A DNA stretch of 64,000 bases from Nymphaea colorata. Lineage: Eukaryota; Streptophyta; Magnoliopsida; Nymphaeales; Nymphaeaceae. The position numbers were made by a program, and so were the translations under genes. The stretch spans positions 5,683,528-5,747,527 of the forward strand of contig NC_045140.1 in assembly GCF_008831285.2 (NCBI RefSeq), given 5' to 3'. Each line of letters opens with the position of its first letter. Positions within the stretch are counted from its first letter, which is position 1. Of the stretch, positions 1 through 11,749 are shown in pieces. The notes under the pieces are model-generated. The model saw only the letters and a program-made list of their open reading frames with translations, was not told the DNA's origin and ran no database searches.

Positions 1-1066
1 AGTTGAGAGCTAGTTAATTTCTTATATGCATACATATATACATGCATAAGTAACTTAATTTTTTTTAAAACTTAAAAATCAATATGCTATATGTAACTTT
101 CTCATGATGAGTTTTGGAATTAATTTAACATCTAAATTAGCCATCAAAAGATTACCAACGATAAATAATTCAACTCATAGATTTTGGACGTGTAGATAAT
201 TCATTCATACGTCCGGTTATGTCAAAGATGCTTCTAAACAAAATTATAACAAACGTGGATTATAAACGCTAAAAAGTACTCAGTTATATCAAACGCAAAA
301 AAAAAACACCCAGGTTTTTTGAAAAAAAAGATCTTAAACTAAAAATGACATGTTTGATTAGCATTTCCCCCCTTTTTTTTCACGTTCTTCCCATTTTTCC
401 TTTTTTTTCATGTTTTTGGTAACCAGATTTTTATTTCACATTTTTTGCATTTTATTTTTAAGATTTTAGCCACCTGTCTTTCGGACCAATTGTGTTGCAA
501 TTTACTGAAAATTTCTCACTTTTTCGATAAAAAATAATTACCATTTTATGTCCATATAGAAAAAAACGTGAAGCAATATCTAAGCCCATGGTTCGTATAT
601 ATTCATTAAAAAAAAGGCACTAGGAATCTAAGGTACGCATATATGTGTATCAATTTATTTTTTTTACAAAGCATGCTATTTTTGTCTGTTAACTAACAAA
701 TTTACAGAAAATATCGAAACAAAAATCATAACGAATGCGGTTAAGACTAACAGTTTGGCAATTTACAACTTAAAAGGATTAAAAGTAGAAGAAGGAAAAA
801 AAAAAGAAAAAGAAAAAGAAAAAGAGTTCCAGCAACTTCCTTAATGTTGTTACGTCTAACGTTTGTGCTTCGAAGTTGACGTGAAAAAATCTCATATTTA
901 TATCATTGTGTCTTTTTCGGAAAAGAACTCTATTCGAGAACAATGGTAAGGTCAGGAAGGGTTGGACAAAATTTTGCAGGAGCTTTCATCTCTGTAATGA
1001 CGGTCTGTAGCATTATTTTCTTTTGTTTTAGCTGGATTCAACTCTCTCTCTCTCTCTCTCTCTCTC

Positions 1067-1139
<73 letters not shown>

Positions 1140-1511
1140 GAGCGAATGATGACAGTGAGTACCAAAGTCATTCAATTATTTAATCAAAATCATTATATTT
1201 GATGCAGACGAATAAATAAGAAAAAAAAAGGCAACATCTTTGTTCTTGATTTACTTTTAACTGGATATCATGGTAAATCTAACAAACAGAATGGTCGCCA
1301 TTTAATTTTTTCATATTACTTTTTACTGGTAAATCTAATAATTCAATTCATTTTCAATTAGGTCTTGCTCTAGTCTCTTTGAGGGTTATTATTTTCTTGG
1401 TAGTTCAAGACATGTACTCTCTGTGCTTATGCATTTATAACACAAGACTTTACTACGCTGCGTTGTATACTCATCACCATACATACATACATTGTAGGTC
1501 ACCATTTAATT

Positions 1512-1549
<38 letters not shown>

Positions 1550-2179
1550 AAATCTCGAGCGAATCAATGAAACATACAAGATTCAAATTTTATTTGCGAA
1601 ATCATTTATTAAGAAGCATTGACTGACGCCCACCTCTCAACCCCACAACGCAGTGTGGCAGCCTTTAATCTACTGTCACCTTTATTACGGTTGCCAAACC
1701 CGTCTCATCTCCACTTTCTCCTCAACAACAGAGCCTTCCTGCCTGTCGAAGTGTTCTTACAAGATCTCCGCCATTGTTTTCCTAGAATTCTGCTGAACTC
1801 CAGGACGGATCTTACTTTCATGGAAGCCAGCTTGTGGTTTCCTCTCAAGGCTAGGAGCGCTCCGTCGGTTCTTGTACCTCGTGACTTTTGAGAAACAAAA
1901 GAGCTTTGTAGTTGGTTGAATTTTGAGGTTTTTCTTCCTGCGTATTTGCTGATACGTTCATGGAAGAAACATCCAGTTTCTGTCTTTTTCTCCGTACTTC
2001 TCCTTGAGTATTTTCAACGTTTGGCTTTATCTGCACATTCTAGATTCACGGAAATAAGAGAAAGCTACAATTTGATTCTTCAGTTATGTTAAATACAAGA
2101 AAAATTGATCAGCTGACCCTTCAGTGCTTGGGTGTTTGCGAAGATTCCTGAACTTTCTTGATATACCATCGTCGCCAAG
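1..2179. other. AT-rich spacer and leader upstream of the Rab gene
   Basis: No gene is recognisable here. The stretch is strongly AT-rich with poly-A/poly-T runs, a compound CT/TA microsatellite at 1042-1136 and a CA/TA run near 1518-1550. Short open frames across the microsatellites translate to Ser-Leu or Tyr-Ile repeats and are not genes. The last few hundred bases (about 1600-2179) are less AT-rich and probably include the promoter and 5' leader of the Rab gene, but I could not fix a TATA box or a transcription start. Confidence 0.6.
1042..1136. repeat. compound (CT)n-(TA)n microsatellite
   Basis: About 13 CT units are followed, after a short ACA break, by about 32 TA units. Similar CT/TA compounds recur at 15277-15362 and 61751-61852, so this is a habit of this genome. 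Confidence 0.95.
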
Positions 2180-3475
2180 ATGGGAGATGGTGAAGATTAC
2201 CTCTTCAAGGTAGTGATAATTGGAGACTCAGCTGTTGGGAAATCGAATTTGATGTCCAGGTATGTGAGAAACGAATTCGATGCGAATTCAAAGGCAACGA
2301 TCGGAGTGGAGTTTCAGACGCAGAGCATGGAGATTGACGGTAAGGAGGTGAAGGCTCAGATATGGGACACTGCCGGTCAGGAGAGGTTCAGAGCTCTCAC
2401 ATCTGCATACTACCGGGGAGCTGCAGGTGCTCTTGTCGTCTATGATATCAGCAGAAGGAGTACATTTGAATCAATTGAAAGATGGCTAGATGAGCTTAGA
2501 AGTAAGGCATCTAACAGAATTCCCTGTTTCCTTTTGTCTTCTTATAAGTTTTCTGACTTCGCAGTTTCTTGGATCTAGTGCAGTTTGTCTTTCTAGTAGT
2601 GATCTTATGTGATTTTGCCGCATATGGGGAACTGAAAAAATTAGCAAACTTTCTCTTGGTATCGAGTCTTCAGAGTGAACACGCACTAAAATTTGATCTC
2701 AATCAAATGAATCTGTGATAATGCGGATGAAAATGCGCTATGTTTTGAGAGAAATTATGCTTGTGTGCAAGTTCAACGATGAAAATTTGGAGAAAGGAAA
2801 AGCTTTCCACCGTAAGTTTTGCTCTCTTCAGTTGGTTTAACATCTAGATTCATGGTTGAGACATGGTAAGCACCATCTTCTACAAGCTTCCCCGGCTAAT
2901 TTACTTTATATCTGGATGCTTCCGAACAAAGGGAAAGAAAATGGAAAGCACCATTAAATCATTAGTTATATGTTGATCACGTTCAGAGCAACTATTAGTA
3001 ACAGTTTCATCTTTTATGTTTTGAGTTGTTCACAATTCATCTGTTCATCTTCCCTTTTGAATTGGCATTACATTTGATTAACTGATAATTTCACATTGTC
3101 ATTACTACTTTTGATGAACCGACATTTGACATTGTTTCCATAACAATCATAGACCATACGGATACGACTGTGGTGAGGATGCTGGTGGGGAACAAGTCTG
3201 ATTTGGCCAACATCAGGGATGTAACTGTTGAAGAAGGAAAGAGTCTTGCTGAATCAGAGGGGTTGTTCTTCCTGGAGACATCTGCATTGGATTCGACAAA
3301 CGTGAAGACCGCCTTTGAGATCGTGATCCGGGATATTTACAGCAATATCAGCCGGAAAAACTTGAGCTCTGATTCGTACAAAGCACAAGTGTCTTTAAAG
3401 GGAATAAGCCTTGTCAGCCATGGCAGTGATGGATCCAATACCCACCAGACTGCAAACAGCTTGTCTTGCTGTTAA
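2180..3475 (+). CDS. RABA-type (Rab11 class, RABA5-like) small GTPase, 2 exons
   Basis: Exons are 2180-2501 and 3153-3475, split by a 651-bp GT-AG intron. The joined frame gives 214 aa. All G motifs are visible: P-loop GDSAVGKS at residues 15-22, switch I ATIGVEF at 39-45, WDTAGQE at 62-68, NKSD and ETSA in exon 2. The protein ends in -SCC, the usual double-cysteine geranylgeranylation site, so it should be membrane anchored. RABA proteins are the plant Rab11 relatives that act between trans-Golgi/recycling endosomes and the plasma membrane or cell plate. The exon join falls within the LRN-HTDTT stretch, where RABA genes commonly have their intron. The family (Rab11/RABA) is certain. The RABA5 subgroup is an inference from the [17 protein letters not shown] region. 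The open frame running past 2501 is intron read-through. Confidence 0.95.
2502..3152 (+). other. intron of the Rab gene
   Basis: The donor is GTAAGG at 2502 and the acceptor is AG at 3151-3152. The intron is rich in T and A, carries stops in all frames and shows no embedded feature. Confidence 0.9.
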
Positions 3476-5403
3476 AATCACTTTACTAGTAGTACTGAAA
3501 GAAAAGGGGCTGAAAGTTCTTAGTTCTTGAGTTGAGAACAGAAGTTTTCTTCCATTGGTTCAGTTGATTCTCGTTGTCTGTGGAAAATTTGTACTCTATG
3601 GAACGTTGTTACAGTAAAATCTAGTTTCTGCTTCAAAGCAAAGGCATGTACAATACAATCTCTGTGGTTTGAATAAGAGAAAAATACAAAATATTCTTGT
3701 GTACTTGCCATTAACTTTTACACTTGCATACAATATTATTTAATAATGTTTCCAAAACTAGTTGACCAGAACATCAATATCTAATACTTCTGTACCGCTG
3801 AAGAGGAAGCAATTTCAAATACTTTTGGAAGATCATGCAACTGCTACAACAAGAATGAGAATTGAATTTGGGGTCACATTTTCATCATCACCACCACCGT
3901 CACCACCTCCCACCATAATCACCACCGTTGCCATCATTGCAGCTTGTGAAATATTTTAAGCTAGAGGCTGTGAATGTATACATCTTTCTGTGGAAGCCAC
4001 AGATCTACTTTTAGTACATGAAAGCAACTGTGTCCCCATTATTTTGAGTAAAGTCTTGTTGACACCTTTCTTGGTATGCTAGCTGCAGGAATTGTCTGCG
4101 TTTTCACTCCCATTTCATTTTGAGCGAACAGTAAGGCCCTGTTTGTTTTTACCGGCTCTCTCATCGAAGCCTACCATTCTGCTAGGAAAATAGTGATCTT
4201 TCCTGAATAAAAGGAACAACAAAAATGTCATTTTCTGTGGGGTGAACTAGTAAGCGCAATGCATTTTGTTTCCATCCTTGGCTTTGATGGCAGTGGCGGA
4301 CCCACGTATAGTGTGGGCAACTCAATTTTCCTTCATTTTTACATGAAAGGACTTCCAATATTTACTTTGTTATACATATAAGTGCCCTTCAGGTATGAAA
4401 ATCTATGAATTACTGCCCCTCCAGAAAATTTCTAACTCCGCCACTGTTTGATGGCAAAGTAGTCTCATCACTTTCATGGTAAAATTTACGTGCACTTACA
4501 AATTTTCTCTTCCCACCGATGAAACAAACACAAACGACGCCAAGGTGCTGGTTGCATCGTTTAAAGATGAGGAGTGAAAACTTTCCATGTGGAAGTGCGC
4601 TATGGTTTTCTCGTTTCTTGTCACACGTGGGGTGATTTCGTGAGAAAAAAGCCTGCGGAGAAGCACCAGTACGGTGTCCTCTCTTATGAAAGGTTTTCCC
4701 CTTCTCCATCAGGATGCTTTTCAGTGGAAAAAAGTCATAGTCCATATAGAAAGCGGGAAAGAAGCACGGCCCAAGTGGGTTGACCACACTCTTAGTATTT
4801 CCCCACAAGTTTCACACCCTGGTGGTGGTGGTGGTGGTGGGTTCTCACAGGAAGCAGGGCATTTTCCTAGGAAAATAATTCTCACTTCAGGAAAATTACT
4901 CATGACACATACAAGAAGGGGATATTAAAATGAATAATTCTGAGAAAGGCCAAAAGGAATTACTGATGGAAGGGTGCCTTTTAACTTAATGGAGCAATCA
5001 TTGGTTTCTTGGGGGAAAGAGATCTAGAAAAGTTCTGCACTAATGACATTCAAACAGAGACAGCTAATGAACATACTGTATTTCTTTTCCTATTGAATAC
5101 AAAGATGACATGACCGCTTGGTGCAAGGCCCATTCATTACCCAACTCCCTCGCACAAAGGGCCACCACCCACCACTACCTCCCCAACTAACAACCAACAA
5201 ATGAAAAAATTGTGGCCTGAAATGACGAAAACAGCAACATGGGGCACAACAGGAGCCAATTTATATGAGCAGCATCTGCAGCACCCACTTAGTTATATCT
5301 GCACTATCTTCTGATTTCAATACCATTTTGAGCAGCTATTTTGCAGTCTCAGTTAATATCATTGTAGCGTCAATTGTGGTCCACTTCACCGCTGAATGGC
5401 TCA
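3476..5403. other. spacer between the convergent Rab and pirin genes
   Basis: The two genes converge here, so this holds both 3' UTRs. A CAC/CAT-rich low-complexity tract lies at about 3880-3940 and a (GGT)n tract at about 4819-4841. A hAT-type MITE sits at 4291-4446. Nothing else is coding. The short frames at 4410-4928 overlap each other on both strands and have no family signature. Confidence 0.65.
4291..4446. mobile_element. hAT-type MITE, 156 bp
   Basis: The termini are perfect 10-bp inverted repeats, CAGTGGCGGA at 4291-4300 and TCCGCCACTG at 4437-4446. The element is flanked by a perfect 8-bp target-site duplication TTTGATGG at 4283-4290 and 4447-4454. An 8-bp TSD together with CAGTGGCGGA-type ends is typical of plant hAT non-autonomous elements. 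It has no coding capacity. The perfect TSD suggests a fairly recent insertion. Confidence 0.9.
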
Positions 5404-6960
5404 TCATGGAAGTGTCTCAGACTTCCAGTGTTGGGCCTTCTCGAACCCGTTCTTGCAGTAGTGATAATCTTCAATTGTTTGGTCGATCTCAGCTTGGGTG
5501 TTCATCACAAATGGACCATACTGCACAACAGGCTCATTCAGCGGCTGCCCACCAATAAGAACAAACCTTAATGGCTTCGTGGACTTGTTCCAGACACTGA
5601 GACCGTCGCCATGACTCAGAACCAGAGCATGGTGAGTAGCTGCAGGTGAAGAATTAGCGGTACCAATGATGGCCTCCCCTTCTATGATGTACACAAAGGC
5701 ATTCCATGACTCTGGAATAGGCTGATGCACCTGGGCACCAGGTTTCAGTGTGAAATCCAAATACATGGTGGGCGTCCTGGTATATACTGGAGACTTGATT
5801 CCCATGGATTCCCCGGCTATAACACGAACTTCTACGCCGTCCTTCTCTGCTCTCTTCACGTCTTCCTTCTGCAATTCTTGATATCGAGGTTCGATCCTGC
5901 CATTTCATGGGAAGCAAATGTCATGGATCTACCACTGATTGTCTTTGTGATTTTGAACTCGTCAATAAGAAAAGAAGCACTTGGGTTTGGCTCATTACAT
6001 TTTCTCCTTGGCAGAGAGGTTGATCCACAGCTGCAAACCTTTTTGGGTCCCTTCTCCTGCTGGCATTTCTGAGTGAATGATTCCTCGTCCAGCAGTCATC
6101 CACTGCATCAAAATCGAAGTTTAAGAAGGACCATGATTTGACAATACTATTCCATCGTCACCAACTGACATCACAAGCAATTAACAGACAAGGTCATTCC
6201 ATAACCAGACCTGCAAATCGCCAGTTCTAATTGTTCCCTTGTGTCCTGCAAAATCTTGATGGGTAAAAGCTCCCTGCATATGAAAAAAGTACATGTTACA
6301 ATCTCTTCAAGTTTTGTTGCGATTAAGAACGAAACATATTGAAACTGAAGAAGATGAAGGGGAAAGCAACGCACCTGCAGCATATACGTAACAGTTTCAA
6401 AACCTGAGAAAACAAGAAACAGATACAAGAGAAACAAACCATCAGAATCTCAGATACTAGAAAAAATAGAGCTTGCAACAGCGGAGATGAAAACAAACCT
6501 CTGTGCGGATGATCTGGGAATCCAGCAGGAGCAGAAACTGCAATACCCAATTGCTCGAATCATCAGAAAACCATCATATTCAAATCAAACAAGAAAACCG
6601 AACCTTGGAGAAAAGCATTTAGCACCTGAAAATTCATCCAAGAGGAGAAACGGGTCCAACCTCTTCAGTTCCAACCTGAAAAACAGAACCACCCATCAGA
6701 CCTCAATTCCTGAAAGGCTCAGAAGAGGCAAAATTCAAGAAGAAACCAATGTCCAAGGAGACACCAACATAGAGAAGACCATTGACCGACCTTCCAATGC
6801 TCCTCCTGACCACAGCCCCATCCCCCTCATACTGTGGCCTGGCCAGCACCTTCTTCAGGACGTGCCTTGGCTTCTGAAAGGAGGAAGACTGTTCCGCCAT
6901 TGTAGAAATGCGCCTGAACCGATTAAGAAACTGGAGATTGCCAGGAAGACGTAAATACAT
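5404..6960 (-). CDS. pirin (cupin-fold, Fe-binding nuclear-type protein), 7 exons
   Basis: Exons in transcript order are 6791-6960, 6626-6675, 6499-6537, 6375-6403, 6211-6273, 5999-6102 and 5404-5896. All junctions are GT-AG and in frame. Counted from the ATG at 6900 the product is 295 aa; from the ATG at 6960 it is 315 aa. The pirin signature FPDHPHRGFETVTYMLQG is encoded across exons 3-5. The four expected metal ligands are present: H63, H65, H107 and E109 in the 295-aa numbering, matching the His-His-His-Glu site of animal pirins. The C-terminal cupin half (exon 7) is complete. Plant pirins are linked to G-protein signalling, seed germination and quercetinase-like activity; which applies here is not shown. 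The 20-residue N-terminal extension from the upstream ATG is basic and has no acidic residue, like an organelle presequence. Family call is firm; the start is uncertain. Confidence 0.93.
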
Positions 6961-6994
6961 AGATCGTGGTACTATGCCCCAACGAGAAGAGTGG

Positions 6995-7004
6995 CTATTT
7001 ATAG
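6995..7004 (-). promoter_or_regulatory. TATA box of the pirin gene
   Basis: On the minus strand CTATAAATAG lies at 7004-6995, in a locally GC-richer context. A start about 25-30 nt downstream would fall near 6970. That leaves only about a 10-nt leader before the ATG at 6960 and about 70 nt before the ATG at 6900. Confidence 0.6.
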
Positions 7005-7506
7005 GCCTCGTCGTCATTTATTTATTATGTTAGCAACGAATTAAAAGGAGTTGGTTGGCCTTTCTCACAAGGAATTTCTTGGCATAAACAGGACTCGGCC
7101 TGGCAGGCTTTCTTCTCGATGAGGATGTCATCATGATATCATCATGACATGCGCATCATCTTTGTGGGGATAGTTTGGTTGTTTGCTTCTAAGACAAGGG
7201 TAAAATTGGAAAAAAAATGCAAGAACCTTAGTTCACTAAACAGAGCAAAACGATCGATAAAAAAAAAATTAATTTGTTCTGCATCTATAGATTTGCCAAC
7301 TCAAATATTCAGAATTAAGATTTTTATTATTATAATAATCCGATTTGAAGCTATTCTTATGCAATTTTGTATCTGAATCTGAATTCCAGATTTTGATTAG
7401 ATCTCGATTCGTCCGAGTTCCAAAAATCTAGTTAGATGTCGTACGATTGCTGAATTGGTGTGCGATTTTGAGAAAATTTTGCCAGCTTCGAAATCTGGGT
7501 CTTAAA

Positions 7507-7690
7507 GGTCTGTTTGACAAATGAAATTAATTTGTAACTATTATATGAATTTGAATATTTTTTTAAGATGTTTCATGATTCTATAAGTCATATTCATAGG
7601 TCTGTTTGACAAATGAATTTAATTTGTAACTATTATATGAATTTGAATTTTTTTTAAGATGTTTCATGATTCTATAAGTCATATTCATGA
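7507..7690. repeat. tandem duplication, 2 x 92 bp
   Basis: Copies at 7507-7598 and 7599-7690 both begin GGTCTGTTTGACAAATGAA and end with ATAAGTCATATTCAT. They differ at only a few positions, so the duplication is recent. Nothing in it looks coding. Confidence 0.95.
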
Positions 7691-10600
7691 AACAGTTGCA
7701 TATTGTTCAATTCACCAAACAAACATTAAGCTTATAATATCCAACTAAGCCAGCATCCTAATTTGCTTTGGTTGGTCAAATATTTTTTTAATTATTTTGT
7801 TTGAGACATAAGAAAGTTAATGGCATTTCACACATGAACTCCTTCAAAGTTGTAAAACGTTTTCAAATTTATAAAGGTTTGACAAGCTTGAGGTGGACAA
7901 ACTTTGGGCACTCATAAAAGTCAAATTTGGTATTCTAAGCAAAACACCCCCTCACCAATTTTGTCAGATCCCGTTTTCTGAAATTTACAAAAAAAAAAAA
8001 AGGTGTAGTCGAGATTTGGCCATTTAGTCAACCAGTATATTGAATATGAGAATGAGTGGATATCATGCTTCAATGAAGTATTGGATGGGAAGGATGATGC
8101 ATCTGTTGCATCATCTAAAGCCATCTCTTCCATCACCAGCTGCTTCTTTTTCTTTTTTCTCTTTTTTTTTAAAAAAAAAAAATGCTTCTAGTTATACCAC
8201 CCATCTAACTAATTAAAAAAATAAAAAATACTAATAACTGTTCTTTGGGACATTGAACTAAGAATCTTGGGGTCAATTCTTTCAACTCACTTGAAACCCA
8301 ATAACAAGGCTGACGATTTGGTAATTTGGTTGTGAATGAGAAAAATTTGTTAAGAAAATAAGTTTTAAACAAATTAAAAACATAATAAATTTTCATTAGT
8401 TGAGGCATAGTATAGATGATCGGGTTGGCAGATGTTGAAAGAGTGGCTTGATTTCAAGCCCCGATGCAACTCAGAACCTAGTGAGCAAGAAGAAGATGGG
8501 CCGTGGCGCCTTTCAATTTTACAAATTTATGACTTGTATTTTTTTTTTATTTCCAGAAATTTGATTTTGGTCTCTATAAAAATTTTCAGAAAAATATATT
8601 GTCCTCTCTAACAGTCCTTATCGAATATTCAACTTCGAAAATAAAATTTCTGACTCGGCCCCAAAAGAATTAGAGAGATTTGGCTGTTTGGGAAGTCTTC
8701 CCTGAGAATTAGAACTCTCACCATCAACACAGGAAGGGTCCCCTGCCAAGATATTATGTTTCTTTAAGAAATAAAAAATATTGCTCTTAAGATTTTCAAA
8801 AAAATTTGGAACCGTGGTTATGATTTTTATATATTTTCCAATTTGCTGGTCCATGATATTCCCACACTAACGTGTTGACCAGATGAAACAAAAGGAGAAT
8901 TGGAATCTGGTTCTTCTTCCAGTTGCCTTTGATTTATGTTTATATTTTTGGGAAGTTGAATCTGCCGTGTGCGTTCTCACCGCTCTACCATGACATCTTC
9001 CATGCATAAGCATTGCGTGTGTGTGCGTCGCCAAGAAGGAAAAAGGAAACGGATCCTTTGAGTTTGAAATGTATCTCGTTTGGATCTGAGATTGAAATTG
9101 AGAACCCGATTCATCGCTAGATCCAAAATCAGTCTAGAGTTCATACACTTTCATGGGTATGTGATTTTATTTTTTAATCGGATTAACCATGTTTAATAAT
9201 AGCATTCCCCTATCTAAAATCTCATCCATTTTGCACAATTAGTTAATTAATAAAAATAACCACAAGAATATATCTAACATAATATCTTTCACAATTCTTG
9301 GAGAGATGATTCACTAATAGAATGAGGGATAAGTAATTCGACTTATTCACATATAGATCATGAATGTTCAGAATCAATATTATGCAACGAGACATTGTTT
9401 CTGTTACTTGTAATGGAAGGGTGATCTCAAAATTGGTTTATTTTTTGTGTCATTCATATAAGACCACTCTTTGCTTGATTAACGAAGATATTTTTTGTCA
9501 TTTAGAATTCATTCATTTTGATGAGTATGCGATTTATTTTTGAAATCGAATAAATGACGTTTAATAATTGCCCTGTCTCCATCCAAATCTTATTCCTCAC
9601 AATTAATGAGTTAGCATACAATTGGTTGGCCTATATGGGGGTAAGTACAACCAGGAATCGATTAGTAGATAATTATTTTTAAGGGTTTTTATAAAACTTT
9701 TCCCACCTACTTTTTGTTTATAAATCAAGAAGACGAGCATTTTTTTTTTAACAAGGGTAAAACTTTTTATGAAAACTATCAACTAAGGGTACTAAGTGGA
9801 CTATCCTTAGCCTGAAAAACAGAAACCATTGGGTGAAATATTTTCAACATTACCTTTTTCACTAAATTAGTTTTTTGCTATCCTAGCTAACAGTTTTCAG
9901 ATTCTTATGTCACAGGATTTTAAACAAAAGTATAATTTTTAGTAGAAAAGTTGCATGTATATATATATATATAGTTTTTAAATTATAAACAAATTAAAAG
10001 GTAGTCCAGGAAATTCCGTATTGTTAACATACTTTATGTGACCGCATGTTGGTGATATTCATTTGAGATTAGAATTTTTTTTTTTTTAAGATAAATTGTC
10101 CTCTCGAAATGCTGGAAGATGTTTCAAAGTTAATTAAGCAAAAAAAGAAGCATGTCTTCTGAAGGAAAGAATTCCGTTGTGTTTGTCATGTGAGATAGCT
10201 TATCCTTAAAACTTTAGAGGAAATGTTTTTTTTTTAGCCATTATGTCCACCCATCAAACATACTCAAATATCACCCAATTAAGTTGGATTAACAAAATAA
10301 AGTGACTAAAATACCCTCAACAGGGGAAAGCTTCATGTTCATTAGTTTCCATTAGCTTCTTTAACTACACCCAATTATGTTAATGCATACTTTAACCTCA
10401 TCCAAATTACTTAACTTTTTTTTATATATTAAATTAGTTTAAAAAGCTCTCCTTTTATTAATGCTAAAATTTGCGCAAGCGAAACCCAAGTGATTACAAA
10501 GCCAAATTTATTTCTTTTTGTATATTTTTGTAGTTGCAAAACGTTAAACTTTTATTAATCCATCAGTGCAGGCAAGGGTAAATGTTTTAATATTTTCCTG

Positions 10601-11431
10601 ATGGTACAAGAAAAAGTTAATCACTTTTGACACCAAACCTCTAGGTATGCTGTTGAAATGATATTTATTTTTGCTGTTGTTATTATATTATTATATTAAG
10701 AACTACTATTCTTGATAAGTGATATAACAGGAAAAGTGCATGCGAACACGTGATATACAAAAAAGAACTACATCATCGTGACCAAAAGGTGTTTGTTTAG
10801 TTTAAATAACATTGACTTGAAAAATAGGAAAGAGATTTTTCAAAATGTTGAAAGGTACTTTATAGATATAAACTTCGGAACCACTTGGCGGGATTGTCAT
10901 CAGAACACGCTTCCTAGTTTGAAGATTTTTTTTTTTTTTTAAATCTTAGTTCATTCATCTTGGTGAAACTTATCCTGGAAAAGCTACTCTAATGGATTCA
11001 AAATTTTGTTGTGCTTGAATTGGAGAAGCAACTTAAGCCCTTTATTAAAGATTAATAGAGACCGAGGTTAAGATTTTAACCACTGGGACAAAATTTCTCG
11101 CATTTTTTTATCCTCATTTTGAAATGAAATGGGAAACTAAGGACATTCTTGCTTGGTCAGATAGCTAAAACCATGTGGCCCTTTACCTTTGGATGTAAGT
11201 GGTACAGATTTACGTGAAATTCTGTATTTACTGAATCCAATAGAGTCAATATTGAAAGATATACTATAAAACCATTGAGATCCCAAAAAGTTGTGAAACG
11301 GTATGTTATTGAAATAACCAACTTAATATATGTTTTTCATCAACTTATTCTTAAAATCATATCCTTAAAGTTAGATTATAAAAAAAAACACACACACACT
11401 TTAAACATTATGTGGCTATGATCTGGTTTTC

Positions 11432-11469
<38 letters not shown>

Positions 11470-11715
11470 CTCCTACACATCTTACGTCACCAAAACCCTT
11501 CCACTTTTCTTTTTTAAAGTTTTCTTTGTTTTGTTTTACAAGGATACGGTGGATTTTATGGGAAAGCCAACTGAAAGCCATCCCACATCCTTATAAGGGT
11601 ACACTTTTTTCTCACCTTCCCGTCCGTCGGTTTGCTGGAGCTTTTCCGCTCTTACTCACCGAGGCAAGGTCTATCCATCCTTGGCGGAAGAGTAAAACTG
11701 TTTAACTTGTTCACT

Positions 11716-11749
11716 ACACGCGCAGAACAGATTTCTTTTCTGCGCGTGT
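11716..11749. repeat. GC-rich perfect palindrome (12-bp arms)
   Basis: Arms ACACGCGCAGAA (11716-11727) and TTCTGCGCGTGT (11738-11749) are exact reverse complements around a 10-nt AT-rich loop. The GC content of the arms contrasts with the AT-rich surroundings. It could be a hairpin, a protein-binding site or the ends of a collapsed inverted-repeat element. Confidence 0.85.

Noticed and set aside
943-1137. Open frame with Ser-Leu and Tyr-Ile repeats
   Set aside because: Made by the CT/TA microsatellite; no conserved start or context.
4135-4945. Possible larger MITE starting AAGGCCCTGTTTG
   Set aside because: No matching far end or TSD could be found.
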